Origin: Hysterangium stoloniferum
Taxonomy: Eukaryota > Basidiomycota > Agaricomycetes > Hysterangiales > Hysterangiaceae
Assembly (NCBI GenBank): GCA_015178975.1
Contig: WHVD01000006.1
Span: 124,001-188,000 of the forward strand
Direction of reading: 5' to 3'
Length of the DNA: 64,000 nucleotides
This document shows, piece by piece, positions 1 through 11,759 of the stretch. A model generated the notes under the pieces. That model did not search any database. It was given only the letters and a program-made list of their open reading frames with translations, and had not been told where the DNA came from. Each line of letters opens with the position of its first letter. Within the stretch, counting starts at the first letter, position 1. A program made the translations under genes and the position numbers.

Positions 1-300
1 CCCTGGCCTTTATTCCAACCTTTTCAGCCCTTTTGTCTGACTTCAAATTCTATGAATTTTCAGACCTTTCCGGAACCCTCGGACTTTCCGAAAACCTTGG
101 ACTCTCCAAATTTTAACTCTTTGTTGAGTTTTGCTTCTTGCCATGATTGTTTTTATCTCGGCTTTTTAGCATATATGGCCTTTTGTGCCATTCCAACCCT
201 TTTAGCATACTTGGTCTTTTGGCACCAATGTTTCAGCTCAATTTCAGATTTCTGGATTTTCCGACCTCTTCGAACTTTTGGAAACTTCGGATTCCGAAAA
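1..300. other. Low-complexity C/T-rich spacer, probably retroelement 3' spacer
   Basis: No gene is visible. The stretch is rich in short repeats of the type GGACTTTCCGAA and resembles the spacer that follows the chromodomain at about 2250-2600, so it is probably the 3' spacer of another Gypsy-A copy joined to the element that follows. The small open frames here have no recognisable content. Confidence 0.4.
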
Positions 301-2629
301 TGCTATCACCCGGCCCTTCTCCGAATACCTCTCTGCCTTCAATATGGTCATCCGCTTCCATCCCGGCTGCCTTGGTGGAAAACCCGACGCTATGACTAGA
401 CGATGGGACGTCTATCCTAAAGAGGGGAGTAGCGACTACGCCACAGTTAATCTGCATAATTTCAAGCCTATGTTTTCATCCGAACAACTGTCCGAGTTAA
501 TCCGAGCTACTTACCTTATACATCCAGTCATGCGCAGTGTTATCCTTATGGACACTGAAAATTACATCAAGATATACTATCGGCAATTCCATTAGACCCA
601 GTCACCAAAGCACACCTCAATAACCCGTCCGACCCCGATCATTCCCGATGGTCACTCGACCCACAAGGTTTCATTAAACTTGACAATTGCATATATGTTC
701 TGGACTCCAACACTCTCCGACTTCAAGTTTTACAGCATAAACATGACCACCAGTTCTCGGGACATTTCAGTATCAATTTACCATCGGACTTATCTGAAGA
801 GAAAATACATGGCCCGGTCTCCGAGATTTTGTCAAGCATTATTGTAAATCATGCACCAACTGTGCACGTTCCAAATCAAGATGTCACAAACTATATGGCC
901 TACTCTAACAATACCGGAAAAACCCTGGAATTCAATATCAATGGATTTCATCGAACACCTACCGGCATCTAACGGCCATACCACAATTCTCGTTGTTGTG
1001 GATCGGCTTACCAAGCAAAGTATTTTCATTCCAACTTATGATACAGTAACATCCATACAGTTGGCCAAATTGTTCAACACTCATGTATTCTCCAAGCATG
1101 GCATTTCCGTTGCATGTCACTTCCGATTGCGGATCTGAGTTCATCTCTCACTTTTTTAGGTCACTCGGAAAAGCACTTGACATGAAATTCCATTTCACTT
1201 CTGGCTACCACCCAGAAAGCGACGACCAAACCGAATGCACTAATCAAACATTGGAACAGTACATCCGAGTCTATTGCAACTATCAACAAGACAATTGGAA
1301 ATCACTTCTACTGCTTGCCAAATTCGCATATAACAACACCCCAAATGCTACTACCGGCATTTCGCCTTTCTTCGCAAATAAAGGCTACAACCCCAACATC
1401 GCTATCCATCTGGAACACGATCTCATTTCAACCCATGCTCAGGACTTTGTCACAAACCTCAATGAGCTACACCAAGAACTTCGAAAGAACATCACATCGG
1501 CCCACGAACATTACCAACACTCCACAGACAAAAATCGGCTGCCGCCCCCTGAACTCAAGATTGGTGACCGAGTATTTGTCAAAACCGAGTTCTTCCAAAA
1601 GCCGAGTTCTTCTGAATGACTAGGCCATCAAAAAAGCTCGCCAATAAGTACTTAGGACCTTTTTGAAATTATAGCACAAGCAGGCACGCTCTCTTGAACA
1701 CTTCAGCTCCCCGAGAATATGCGTGCAGTACACCTGAATGCGTACAACCTCCACCTCCACCCATGGTTATTGACGGGGAACCCGAATTCGAGATATCGGA
1801 AATCCTAGATTCAAAGATGGATAATCACCGACATACCTGCAAAATACTCTATTTGGTCAAGTGGACAGGTTATGAAGGTACCGATGAATAAGCATCCTGG
1901 ATTCTTGCCACAGAACTCGGAAACACATCGGACATCATCAAAGACTTCCATCAAGCATATCCGAACATATCCGGACCCCGATCATCTACAGCATCCCGAC
2001 ATTTTCCGACACCCATATTTGTGTATCCTGTCTCGTTTCCTTCACTTCCTCCTCAGCCCTCTCAGTGGCTGCCAGCAACTCGGCATTCCCTGTTGCCCCC
2101 AGGTAACACTCCGGCCCCTCATAGGCAATTTCCGGTCCATCTGGACATCTTCTGGCCTTTCTGGCACCTTTCTGTCCTACTGGTTAGCGTTTATTCTCGC
2201 ACTGCCTTGCACCCTCTGCATTTTGGCATCTTTGGACTTTCGTCACCCCTGTCCCCCTTGCCCTGTTTGTCTGCTCCCACATTTTCAGTGTGCTCGGATC
2301 CCTTGGAACTTCCGGACTCTGTCCCGGACCTTTTCGGACTTTCAGACCTTATTGGATTTTCGGAATTTTTAGGTTTCCGGACCTTTTTGAGGTTTGAACT
2401 TACATTCAAGTATCCAAATATGACCATGGCCTCGTCCTGACCTTCATCTCGATCTTGACTTTCCGAATCCTCTCCGAATCCTTTCTGAATCCATTCCGAA
2501 CCTTTCTGAACCTTTTCCGAACCCTTTCCAGCACCTTGCCAAATCCCATCTCTTTCCGACCTTCCTGCTTTCATCTTATTCTTCAGCACTTTTCGGCCTC
2601 CTTGGGATTTCGGCCAAATGGGGGGATAC

Positions 2630-3594
2630 TGTTACGACTGTGTCGTAACCCATGTCGCAACCTGATGGTCTCCGAGAATACTACAGTCTATCGATGTTTC
2701 GAGTTATTGATCAAGTCATCATTTCGGCAACCTTCGGAATACCGACACTGACGTATACCTTCATGGCGATCAAACCTCGTTTACGCCCCTGTCAAATATA
2801 CTCGTACCATCTGGTTATGCTTTGATACGTCCCCTTGCATTATGATGATCTGTTTTACTCTATGTTTCACATATGCCCATATATACCTGTAGCCCGTGGA
2901 CTATTCCCTTTTCTCGTAATTCCGCTCTTGGCTAAATCTCGGCTTCCGATCTTATCGTAACTTTCCGGTTCCTAGTCAAGCTTATTTGTCAATGCCGTTT
3001 TCCGCTCTTCCCTTAGTTAGTAGTTTCTAGACGCCGATAACCCATATATAAACCCGCTGAAATGTAACTACTAGACAATCAGAATATCGACTTAGAATAT
3101 CGACTTAGATCAACTTAGATACCCTCTAATTTCCGACTCCATTATCTATTCACGACCACCACATTCTGACTCCATCCGATTTACGATTCAACCTACATTT
3201 ACGACTTCAACCTCTAATCTCCGACTCTCAGTCTCCGACTGCCTCAGTCTCCGACTGCCTCAGTCTCCGACTGCCTCCGACTGTCTCAGTCTCCGACTGT
3301 CTCAGTCTCTGACTCTCTCAGTCTCCGACTCTCTCGGTCTCCGACTCTCTCAGTCTCTGACTCTCTCAGCCTCTGACTCCTGGTCTCTGACCCCTCAACC
3401 CAACCCTCAACTTATCCTTCAGTTTCCGATCGGTAGTTTACCGTGAGGTTTACTTGACAGGACTAGTTTTCGCCCACCCGAAATTTAAGGACACCTGACG
3501 GTAACTTGCGAGGGCGCAGCACATAAGCTGAAGCCAAGTCCTTCCGTTCGGTCCCTGTCGGCCAGCCAACATCCGTCAGTTTCTGCTCTTAACA
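2630..3594 (+). repeat. 3' LTR of the Gypsy-A element (965 bp)
   Basis: It begins TGTTACGACTG directly after the polypurine tract and ends CTCTTAACA, giving TG...CA termini. The same LTR family occurs at 22607, 23503, 40898 and 42510. An internal array of a CTCAGTCTCCGACT motif makes it longer than the other copies. Confidence 0.85.
3219..3390. repeat. Tandem CTCAGTCTCCGACT array inside the LTR
   Basis: About ten imperfect copies of a 14-16 bp unit (CTCAGTCTCCGACT and variants) lie in a row. The same array, with a different copy number, is present at the same place in the LTR at 22607-23502, so the array is a length-variable part of this LTR family. Confidence 0.8.
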
Positions 3595-3775
3595 CCATGA
3601 TAAAGAGCTTCTCACTATTTTTGAGGCTTTTAAGACTTGGCATCATTACCTCAAAAAGGCTTGGGCATCCCAATTGACGTTGTCACTGATCATAAGAACT
3701 TGGAATGTCAGCCAGCAAGCCCAATGGTCAGAATATCTCTCTCAATTCAATCTAGTTGTTAGGAACCATGTCTTT
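3595..3775 (+). mobile_element. Gypsy RNase H fragment flanking the Gypsy-A insertion
   Basis: Directly after the LTR the plus strand reads the RNase H segment HDKELLTIFEAFKTWHHYL and continues weakly to about 3775. It is the interrupted target into which the Gypsy-A element was inserted. It is short and broken. Confidence 0.65.
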
Positions 3776-4382
3776 GGGGCCTCTGTGTTAAGATCTAAGC
3801 AAGAGGGTAAGAGGAGGCTCTATGTCAGGGAGCCAACAATAGAGATCATACTAGTCAGGAGGTCCAACTCTATGAAGATCATACTTGTTAAGATCTAAGC
3901 TAAAAGAGAGTAGGGGGACTCTAGTTGGGGTGGCTGGTGATGGTAACTAAGTCAATTGAGGGGCCAATGATAGAGATTGTACTAGTTGGGAGGTCCAACT
4001 CTATAAACGTAGTGGAGCTTGGCTTCAACATACAGTATGTGTTGCATCCTCATCTGACCTGTTAGGGTGCTCTGGTATTTCAAACAGAGTGGATAGTACA
4101 ATAGGAGGCAAAGATCAACACTTAGCTCAGATGACTGGACAGCCAAATTACTAAGAGTTATGAGAGAAAGAGTCACAGCTTGCTGAAGACTCCTTTGAGA
4201 GTATTAGATAGGAATAATAGGACTTGAGAACTAAAGGGGGGTAATATAAGTTGATTTTTGAAACTGAAGAAACTGTAGCATACATGAAAGAACTTTATAC
4301 TACAAGGAGATGGATAATTGGAGGGCTGATCAGAGAAGTGAGAGTGATGATGGGTCAAAAGAAAGTAGGGGAAGGAAATGGG
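3776..4382. other. Unassigned repeat-like stretch without a gene
   Basis: No coding region was recognised. A unit of about 40 bp ending in GAGGTCCAACTCTAT occurs twice (about 3838-3876 and 3970-4008), and AGATCTAAGC also recurs. This is probably decayed mobile-element DNA of unknown class. Confidence 0.4.
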
Positions 4383-5023
4383 TGTGAAGTGTTGATAGAT
4401 TCTGACTGCTCAATATACGAAGAATAGTGTTTATTCAACTACTATTAGAAAGTATTGACCGTTCAGTACAATACTATAGATTACTAGACTGATAGTACTA
4501 GTATAGGGATGCACTACACGTCACAAGAGCAATTGTACAGTTGCTCGTGACGGTTAGAACAAGAGAATAAAAGAGTTGATCTTTACGGTACAACTGGTAG
4601 CTAGAAATAAGATAGATAATCAGTGAAAGACTGAATATCTAGGATGGAGAGATAGCAGCGGGAGTCAACTACAGTGTCAATGAGTGCAGAGTCTTGAGAG
4701 TGGAACTTGACCTTCACGGTTCAAGTCCAAATTCTATTAGTATGCTAGAAGACACTACCTCTATGGGTAGCTGAGTTATTACCCTTGACACCTCTCACTA
4801 TTCGACGTCTGAGTTGTTATGAGGTGGTGTCTGCTGGGTAAAAAGTGTCTTTTCATTTGATGCCGAGAGCGCCTATAGATATACACAAGGCTTTGAACTA
4901 AGAAATAAGGGTATGCTCGAAAGATATAGAGAATTAGAGAAAAGAAATAAAAACTAGATGATAAAGTACTATAATACGTCTATTATTCCACAGTCCAATC
5001 ATGAGATTTGCATACCCTTCACA
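4383..5023 (-). repeat. LTR of element C, 641-bp form
   Basis: It starts TGTGAAGTG and ends GCATACCCTTCACA on the plus strand, with TG...CA termini. It shares its end sequences and several internal blocks with the 474-bp LTRs at 9903 and 15290 but is clearly diverged from them. Confidence 0.75.
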
Positions 5024-6334
5024 GTGCCCCCCAGTTCGAAGGGATGTGCTATACAAGGTATCGAAGAGCATCTGGGACACCACCCCAAGCTTCCTGTGAG
5101 GATCCCCCAAGGTCCAAAATGATGTTTCCCCACCATTCCCTTTTCACTCTGAAAGATTTGGCTATTCTCACCTGAGCCAAATTACTAGAATCCCTGTGCA
5201 AGGAGTTGGCCCAGCATCTGTAGGCCTTCTCTCTGCAATGAATGACTGCACGGACACTAACTGGCAGAGCGGAAATCCATGTGAGAAGAGGAGCATTGGG
5301 GAGGGGAAATGAAGACGCGGGTAGCGGGGCAGGAACAGGTGTCTGGGTAGTGGTCTCTGTGGGAGGCGTCAGGACAAGAGCCTCGAGTAAATCTACGAGG
5401 CTGGCAATAGAGAGGATACTCACTGAGTCTGGGGGCAGACGGTGTGGTTCTACTATGATATGCCGAAACATAGAGAGTTTAATCTCCTGGGCTGCTCACA
5501 CAAAGTTTTCCCCCTCTGCAGGATCCTCGAAGGAGAGATAGAAGTCTTCCATAATCTCAGATGACGGAGCAAGACCGCGACAACCCTTAAGGCTCCCTTG
5601 AAGGAGCGGCTGCTGAAGTACCGGCACTAGCTGCGATAGCACCCTTCCGACAGGAAACTGTTCAGAAGGGTAGTTGACAGCTACTCGTGTCCAGAAAGTG
5701 GTGGAGATGAGCTCAGTTGGGGGAAGCGAGCTGTCAAGGATGGGAATAGGGGATCGCTCTGGGAGAGGAGTGGTAGCCTTCTGTATCTCCTTTGCCTTTC
5801 CGCTCGTCGGGGGAATGATGACGTCCGGTGTAAGAGGGTCCAAATTGACGTCCATTCGCTCCTGTGGAAGGTTGTGGATAGGGCTACCTAAGGACACACA
5901 ATATGAATACGGAGAGTTGGGAGGGATAGCCAGTGACGGTGGAAGTGGGGTAGGAACCGGTATAGCCTTGGGGGAAGGGGGTAGATGAAGCGCTAGAATC
6001 GGGGCCGGGGGAGTGTGTGCAGGGTGGAGGATGGGAGGGGGTCTTGAAGTTGGCGAAAGGCGTGGGACTGGAATCAGGGAAGGTTTGCGTTCCTGTGACA
6101 GTTGACTAGGATGACGACCACTCCATACTTTGGATGATGGTTGTCGTGTTTGTCGTTGATTGGGGTCGCTGGTCACGAAGCGAACTTTCGAGGGAAGGAG
6201 GAACCCTTTGTGACAATCCTCTCCCAGATATTGGATGCTATATGCATCATTCCTATCCTCGTCTTCCTCCCCATCCTCATCCGAGGAAAAATCAATTGGT
6301 CCCCTACAATATCCTTTTTCTTGTTGGGGCAGTG
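4383..6334 (-). mobile_element. LTR element C, partial copy (3' LTR plus 3' internal part)
   Basis: A minus-strand relative of the whole element at 9903-15763. Its 3' LTR (4383-5023) is followed by the same 3' signature as the whole copy: a stretch reading TATAGCACATCCCTTCGAAC and the polypurine tract CTGGGGGGCAC. Further in (about 5050-6330) lies a long, nearly open minus-strand frame that encodes a proline- and serine-rich, acid-rich segment without a known domain. The 5' part is missing because the oppositely oriented copy at 6335 abuts it. The frame is broken at least once. Confidence 0.7.
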
Positions 6335-6967
6335 TGTGAGAGGTACGGTGAAATACACTCAGGAAATATAGTCAGATGAGCTCTTACTATATTCCCTTTA
6401 TTATTTCTGTTTTCTCTCTATTTTATTATACATCTATAATTAGTTCGACGACCTATGTATGCGGTACATCGACTCTTGTGGGCACATACACACCAGACTT
6501 ATGTATTCTAGTGCCCGTAGTTAAAACTCAGACACCTTTACACCACAACCACGACTTACCCAGACACCTGTTAGTGTCCTGTAAGTTGTGATTGGTGTAT
6601 TGTCTCGACCGTCACAGACGGGCTTTAGCTATCTACTCAATCAGAGTTTCAAACTGTACCAGTCAAAACTCAATCCTTATCTCAACCCGCATGGACTACA
6701 TCCACACCACTCTATTATTTGACTCTCTAGTTACTCTACTTTACACTCGAGCAGTCGTCCAGAATCGCACTTAACAGTCGATTTTACTTATTCGTTCTAG
6801 CTCTCTACTTTACTCTAGATAGCTACTTCTCTCTACCATATTGAACTAAGTAGTCAATACACATCCAGTCTGTATTAGACTTAGACAGTCAATACATCTT
6901 AGTGTCGTACCTAAATGGTCGATATTCTTCGTATATAGAACAGTTAGAACTTCCACCACTCTTCACA
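6335..6967 (+). repeat. 5' LTR of the plus-strand element C copy
   Basis: It begins TGTGAGAGG and ends CCACTCTTCACA. At 633 bp it matches the length class of the 4383-5023 LTR rather than the 474-bp class. Read in reverse, its end matches the start of the other C LTRs. Confidence 0.7.
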
Positions 6968-7888
6968 GTGGTGATCTGGGCTGGACCGCTCTTTCCCTAT
7001 GAAGAAAAAACGATACTTTACGACTATTAGCTTCTAAGCATGTAAATGACCACTGGCAAGAATTAAATGCCGAGACCTTCGATGACCCCAAGTAGTTCAA
7101 AACCTTGTCAAAGACCTGCAAGTCTGGAACCACCCCGTAACATCACTATGAGGAAGTCTTCATTGACTTTTCAAAAACCAGTTCCTCCTGGAAGTTCCCT
7201 TGGAGCAGCAGCTGGACTGTCAACAGATGCCCCCCCAAGTCCACATGAAGAATGTCTGTCAACTGGGCAGTTGAACATTCCTGGAGCTAATGATGAGACT
7301 ACCCATGCTGCTGAACCCATTCTCTCGTTCCCACCTAGGCAGGTCATCCTTAGGCAATTCTTTGGGGGTCATATGGTTTACGCTCAGCCCATCGACTTAC
7401 AATGGGATGCGTACTACACTGATTGAATCCCTGTGGATCAGGTTACTCCCTTCATGGAGGAGTACAATATGGATTACCCTCTTTTACCAGTGACTGTAGC
7501 AGTCTGGTTAGGTCGTTATCAGGCCATTTTATTGGCACAGGATCTATTCACGTGACCTGGAACCCTTGAGGATCTGACCCGCTCAATTCCCGAATGGTCG
7601 AGTGAGGTTACTTCTGTTATGGAAGGAGGAAGGACAGTTCTTAAACAAGAAGTGTTCTCTTTATTTCTCGAAGCGCTCTGCACACATGATGATGCATTGC
7701 AAATCCTTCATGTCCTACTCGGTGGGGATCACATCATCCCCAAGGTTGACTACCAGTATATATACATCCGGATGTTGGAGGAGTCTCTTAACGGGATCAC
7801 TCGGAATTTGTCATTTGCGTATTTTACTTTAAGGGGTCGGTTAAGGCGAAATCAGAGGAGACTTGATAAGATGGTTTTGGAAGTGCTC
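6335..7888 (+). mobile_element. LTR element C, partial copy (5' LTR plus start of ORF)
   Basis: This is the plus-strand counterpart of element C. A 5' LTR (6335-6967) is followed by GTGGTGATCTGGGCTGGACC, almost the same leader as in the whole copy (GTGGTGATCTGAGCCGGAC), and then by the conserved protein core from about 7310 to 7888. Conserved blocks include FPPRQV, TVAVWLGRY, LHVLLGG and FAYFTLRGRL. It ends abruptly where the Gypsy-B 3' LTR begins at 7889, so Gypsy-B inserted into this ORF. The frame is broken in two or three places. Confidence 0.8.
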
Positions 7889-8428
7889 TGTTAAGTGCCG
7901 TGTCGGGAACTTATTCCGGAACTATCAGAAAGTCACCGGGAAGTCAGGAACTATCGGATAGGGTCAGGACGTCGGCTTCAGCTTATGTGCTGCACCTCTA
8001 CGCAAACACTCAAAGTCCTTAATTTCAGAAGTGAGACTTACGATGGAAGATATGGATATTCAGAGTTCCGAAGAGTTCCGAATATCGAGCGTACAGAAAG
8101 ACGGGAGAAGGAATAAGAAACTAAGTCGATATCAGATCTAAGGTAAAGTACAAATTCGCGAAAACTAATATAAGTCTTCTCGTTATTGTACTACAAACTG
8201 AGACCATAATAAGACGGCAACGGAAGTATTCTTAAAATGGAAATACAATAAGACATATCAGGGAGACAATATTCTGAAACAGGAATATAATAAACAAACG
8301 AGTGAATACTTGTCAACGGACAAATTACCAAATGCAGAACAAGGGAAGAATGCGGAAGATACAGTAGCTATGATGTTCCATAGAGATCGGGAGTCGGATA
8401 TTGAAACATCTGGGAATGGGTTGTAACA
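7889..8428 (-). repeat. 3' LTR of Gypsy-B (540 bp)
   Basis: On the plus strand it runs from TGTTAAGTGCC to GGGTTGTAACA and is followed by a polypurine tract (on the minus strand CCTAACAGGGGGGTAC). Solo copies of the same LTR with perfect target-site duplications occur at 21608 and 39658. Confidence 0.85.
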
Positions 8429-8551
8429 GTACCCCCCTGTTAGGCCGAAGTCCCATAGAGGTGATTAGGTACTGAGTGATTGAAGCGACAGCTGATTATT
8501 ATGTGTTGTGAAATTTACGCAATTCTGGAGGTGAGAGTTTCGGCTGTTGTT

Positions 8552-9566
8552 CTGAGTATAAAAACCTCCAAATATTCGAATTAACGTTTTTGTTTCTTTA
8601 TCCACAACTTGCATGTTGATTCGTCGGCCATTATTCATCACTACCCCAGAAGATTCAGATACCGAAATTGCTGTACTTCCAAAAATGTCGAAGGTCACAG
8701 AACTTCAACAAAAACGACAAAGGATGGAGGAGTTGAAGCTACGACAGGAGGAGGAGGAAAAGGTGTTGATGCAGGAGTTGAAAGCGGCGGAAGAGGCGGA
8801 AAAACGGGAGTTGGAGCGAGTGAAGGCAGAAAGATTATGGCGGGAGTCAGAGGCGGCAAAAAAACGTGAGGAGATAAGGGAAGGAAAGGTAAGTGCAATC
8901 CGTAAATTTCCGTGGTTCCAACCGATAACTATTGGGTACAGTGAAAAGCTGTGGAGGTTGAGGTAGAGAGAGAGGCTGGACCTTCGAGTCCTAAAGTAAG
9001 TGCATCTACAAAAGGTCGGTATTTGATTAACTTCCGAAACAGAAGCCAAAGGTCAAGGCTCTGGAACGGATGGAAGTCATCCATGACAATCTGTGTTATC
9101 GATGTTCCATACGGAATATGACGTGTTGGAAACAGAAGGTAAAATGGGGTGGAACTTGCTATCCCTGATGGGCATTGAGCTCCTCAAGGACACCATTGAC
9201 GCATTAGTCTTTATTGGAACGGAAGTCATGAAAATGCGGGATACACTAGATCGCCATAATGATATCCAGGAAAAGGGTTTCCATTCGTTGATCTGGAACT
9301 TCCAGAGGCAAAACAAATTTCTGGAGAAGATAATGGTTAGCATCGGTGTTATCGCAGTATCCGAGAGGTTTTCCAATAAGGCACGGGAACAGCCTAATGA
9401 TCCATTGGCGGAATGTGTCGAGAAAAGGTGGGAGTCAGGAAATGGGCCGGAAGTATCAGAGAGTGAGGATGAAGAGGTGCAGGATATGGTGGAAAGTGCG
9501 GAGGTTGCTGATGAGATGGGAGTCGGGATGGAAAGTGGATTTGAGGTATCAGAGACTCTAAAATAG
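8552..9566 (+). pseudogene. Antisense gene inside Gypsy-B: coiled coil plus Cys-rich motif
   Basis: On the strand opposite to gag-pol, between the chromodomain and the 3' LTR, lies a gene-like unit. A TATA-type sequence (GTATAAAAACC, 8552-8562) precedes an ATG at 8613. The first exon (to about 8888) encodes a Lys/Glu/Arg-rich coiled coil and ends at a good 5' splice site (AAAG|GTAAGT). A second donor-acceptor pair frames an intron of about 45 bases before 9045. The next coding part contains a cysteine motif C-x2-C-x6-C followed by WKQKVK and GGTC, then a helical stretch and an acidic tail ending at 9566. The same layout recurs in the second Gypsy-B copy (42060-44049). It is part of a fossil element and carries at least one break here. 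The cysteine spacing resembles fungal zinc-finger clusters, but no function is established. Confidence 0.6.
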
Positions 9567-9902
9567 TCCTAATAATATTTTTTTTGACTTGCAAAACCTA
9601 AAAACAAGTGTGATATCGGAAGTGTCGGAAGTGTCAGAGACTGAACAGAAAGAAACAGAAAAGGGTTAGAGTGATGATAAAGGTCCAGGTTTACTTGGAT
9701 AAGCTGTGTGGAAGTCAGTAACAATTTCCATAGCGTGTCCAAGTTCCGTGGCCAATATCCATGAAGTTTCCTCGTCGGTACCTTCATAACCTGCCCATTT
9801 GACTAAATAGAGCAATTTACAAGTACGTCAACAATTGTCGATTTTAGAATCCAAAATTTCAGAAACTTCAAATTTAGGTTCTCCATCAATGATGACCAGA
9901 GG

Positions 9903-10376
9903 TGTGAAGAGTGGCGGAAGTTCTGACCGTTCTATATATGAAGAAATGAGTAGAAAGGAAGGATATTGACCTATTCGGTGCAATATAAGAGAAAGTGAGA
10001 GAAAGAGTATGAGATGACGAAGGAGTCAACGAGTGCGATGGTTCGAGTGGAGGCCTCGACTATTACAGTTCGAGGCCAGAAGTGCTCAGTAGTTCAGATA
10101 TTGCTACTTATGTAGTAGCTGACACGTTACCCTGATCACCGCTCGTAGTAGACCTAGTTTGTGTCTTACGAGTGGTGGTTCTTGGGTTAAAGTGTGTCTG
10201 AGTTCTAATTGGTGCTGAGTGCACCCACAAGTATACACAATGCTTCGAACTAATGAAATATGCAATATTCGAAGAATATGAAAGATAGAAAAATATGAAT
10301 AGAATATGTAAAATATAAATAAAATAAAAGGAGTGTTTTACCACAATGAAACTGTGGTAAAAGCATACCCTTCACA
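9903..10376 (-). repeat. 3' LTR of element C (474 bp)
   Basis: Runs from TGTGAAGAGTGGCGG to GCATACCCTTCACA on the plus strand. It matches 15290-15763 except for about three substitutions. Confidence 0.92.
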
Positions 10377-10920
10377 GTGCCCCCCAGTTCGAAGGGATGT
10401 GCTATACGAAGTTCTGGAAAGCTTTGGGGATGCCCCCCAGGTATTTTGTGTGGAGCCACCCAAACTACAAGGTGCCAAGACCCCAGTATTCGAAGAGAGG
10501 TTGGTGGGTTTAGGAGCAGTAAGGGAAGATGTCGATGTAGAAAAAGGGAGGGAAGGGAAGGGGAAAAAAATAGATCCATTCTTTTCCTTCAGTCCCTAGT
10601 CGAGCACTCCTTCAGTCCTCGAACAGCAAATGGACTACTTGATAGCCTTCTAGACACTGCCACATTGTCTCCTTCCAGGACACGAGGCATTCCTCATAGT
10701 AGATGTCCTGTAGGCGGACAGACTGTCATGTAACTCGTTGGGCAGTGCATCTTGGGGTTAGGAGGGTAAGCTATCATTAGAGTCCATCGGAATCTCCTCC
10801 TCCTTAAATGAGTACCGGAGGAGGTTTATGATGCTTTGCTGTGGCGAGATAGTGTAAGACTCGGGATTAGGATCTTTCCATGCTGCTAGTCTATGGGACC
10901 TAGCAGCATGCCAGGATGTA
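10377..10920 (-). other. 3' internal end of element C
   Basis: Starts with the polypurine tract (minus strand CTGGGGGGCAC) and a block conserved with 5024-5110 of the partial copy. The remaining minus-strand sequence is open only in short runs and has no recognisable domain. Confidence 0.5.
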
Positions 10921-10985
10921 TACCCTATACCCCCTATACCGCCCCCCACTTTGCGATATTGTGATTCCACCACGATCTCGCAAAT
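10918..10985 (+). repeat. Direct repeat bounding the non-coding insert of element C, left copy
   Basis: Shares TATACCCCCTATACCGCCCC, TTGCGATATTGT and ATCTCGCAA with 13817-13885. The two copies are about 70 bp long, diverged and in the same orientation, and they bracket the repetitive 2.9-kb part of element C. Confidence 0.6.
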
Positions 10986-11759
10986 TACCCATTATTGTGC
11001 ACAGTTAGGTTGCAGTCTGTGTTCCCGAAAGGTCTAGCCCATGGCAGGTCTAGAAAGTGTCCAGGAATGCTTCAAGTAGGTAGACGAGTCCGGAGGAAAA
11101 AGAAAAAATCATGAAATCGACTGAGTTCAGTACGATTGTAATAATGAACCCGAATACGGTACTTGAGTTGGGTGTGTACACATTCCTCACTCCAAAATCC
11201 CAACACTGGCACATAACTGCTTTTCCTGCCCCCGTCACAGCCGAATTTGACATCACAAGTCATGCCTATCGAAAATGTGTGTCGTCGCTATGCCTAACGA
11301 AAGCACATGAACTGAAATCGAAAGTGAAAGGGGTGAAGGGGAAAGAGTCCCTGTCACCGTCGTTGTTGCCTCGTCACAGACGTCGCACACCTTCCTGACA
11401 CTCATACTACGATGTCAACCTGGACCGCCGCCACGCCTTGTTGGAAGGCATGCGCTGCACTGAACCCAAACCCGAACTTGTCGAACAATGCTGCATATAA
11501 TGGATGGGTAACCGGGCATTCGTGACGAGTTCCATGTACCCAGGAGGGGAAAGAGCCCGTGTCCATTGGCGAAATACTGTCAGGGCATGGTGTTGTGTGG
11601 CCAGAGGATTGCAAATTCGACCACAAATGACAAGCGCGTTGGCGTGGCTCATGAACTCCATTAGAAGTCAGCATCCATCGGTGAGGTCATTGAGGCATGG
11701 TGTTATGCAGCCCGTGAGCTACGAGCGCATCAATGTAGTATATCTTCAAGCTGTGCCCC
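10986..11759. other. Non-coding part of element C
   Basis: No coding region with a recognisable domain. Several overlapping frames are open on both strands by chance because of the GC content. Nothing further is seen. Confidence 0.4.

Larger units (their letters stand above)
300..3594 (+). mobile_element. Ty3/gypsy chromodomain retrotransposon, 3' part (Gypsy-A), broken
   Basis: This is a fossil of a Ty3/gypsy element read on the plus strand. In order it shows the end of RNase H (about 300-600), the zinc-binding and catalytic core of integrase (about 780-1620), a chromodomain (about 1760-1960, recognisable by LVKWTGYEGTDE) and a C/T-rich spacer ending in a polypurine tract (AAATGGGGGGATAC) directly before the 3' LTR. 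Gag, protease and reverse transcriptase are absent from the window. The reading frame is broken in roughly five or more places. The element sits inside the RNase H region of a further gypsy copy, which resumes at 3595. The proteins are close to those of the minus-strand Gypsy-B copy, but the LTRs belong to a different group. Confidence 0.85.

Noticed and set aside
2191-2589. 132-codon antisense frame in the Gypsy-A spacer, possibly like the Gypsy-B antisense gene
   Set aside because: It is low-complexity Ser/Glu/Lys sequence, lacks the coiled coil, splice sites and cysteine motif, and mirrors a C/T-rich spacer.
4725-4745. GGTTCAAGTCC resembling a tRNA T-arm
   Set aside because: No acceptor or anticodon stem can be folded around it, and it lies within an LTR.
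6376-6774. Short plus-strand frames at 6376-6591 and 6592-6774
   Set aside because: They lie inside the LTR of an element C copy and have no recognisable content.
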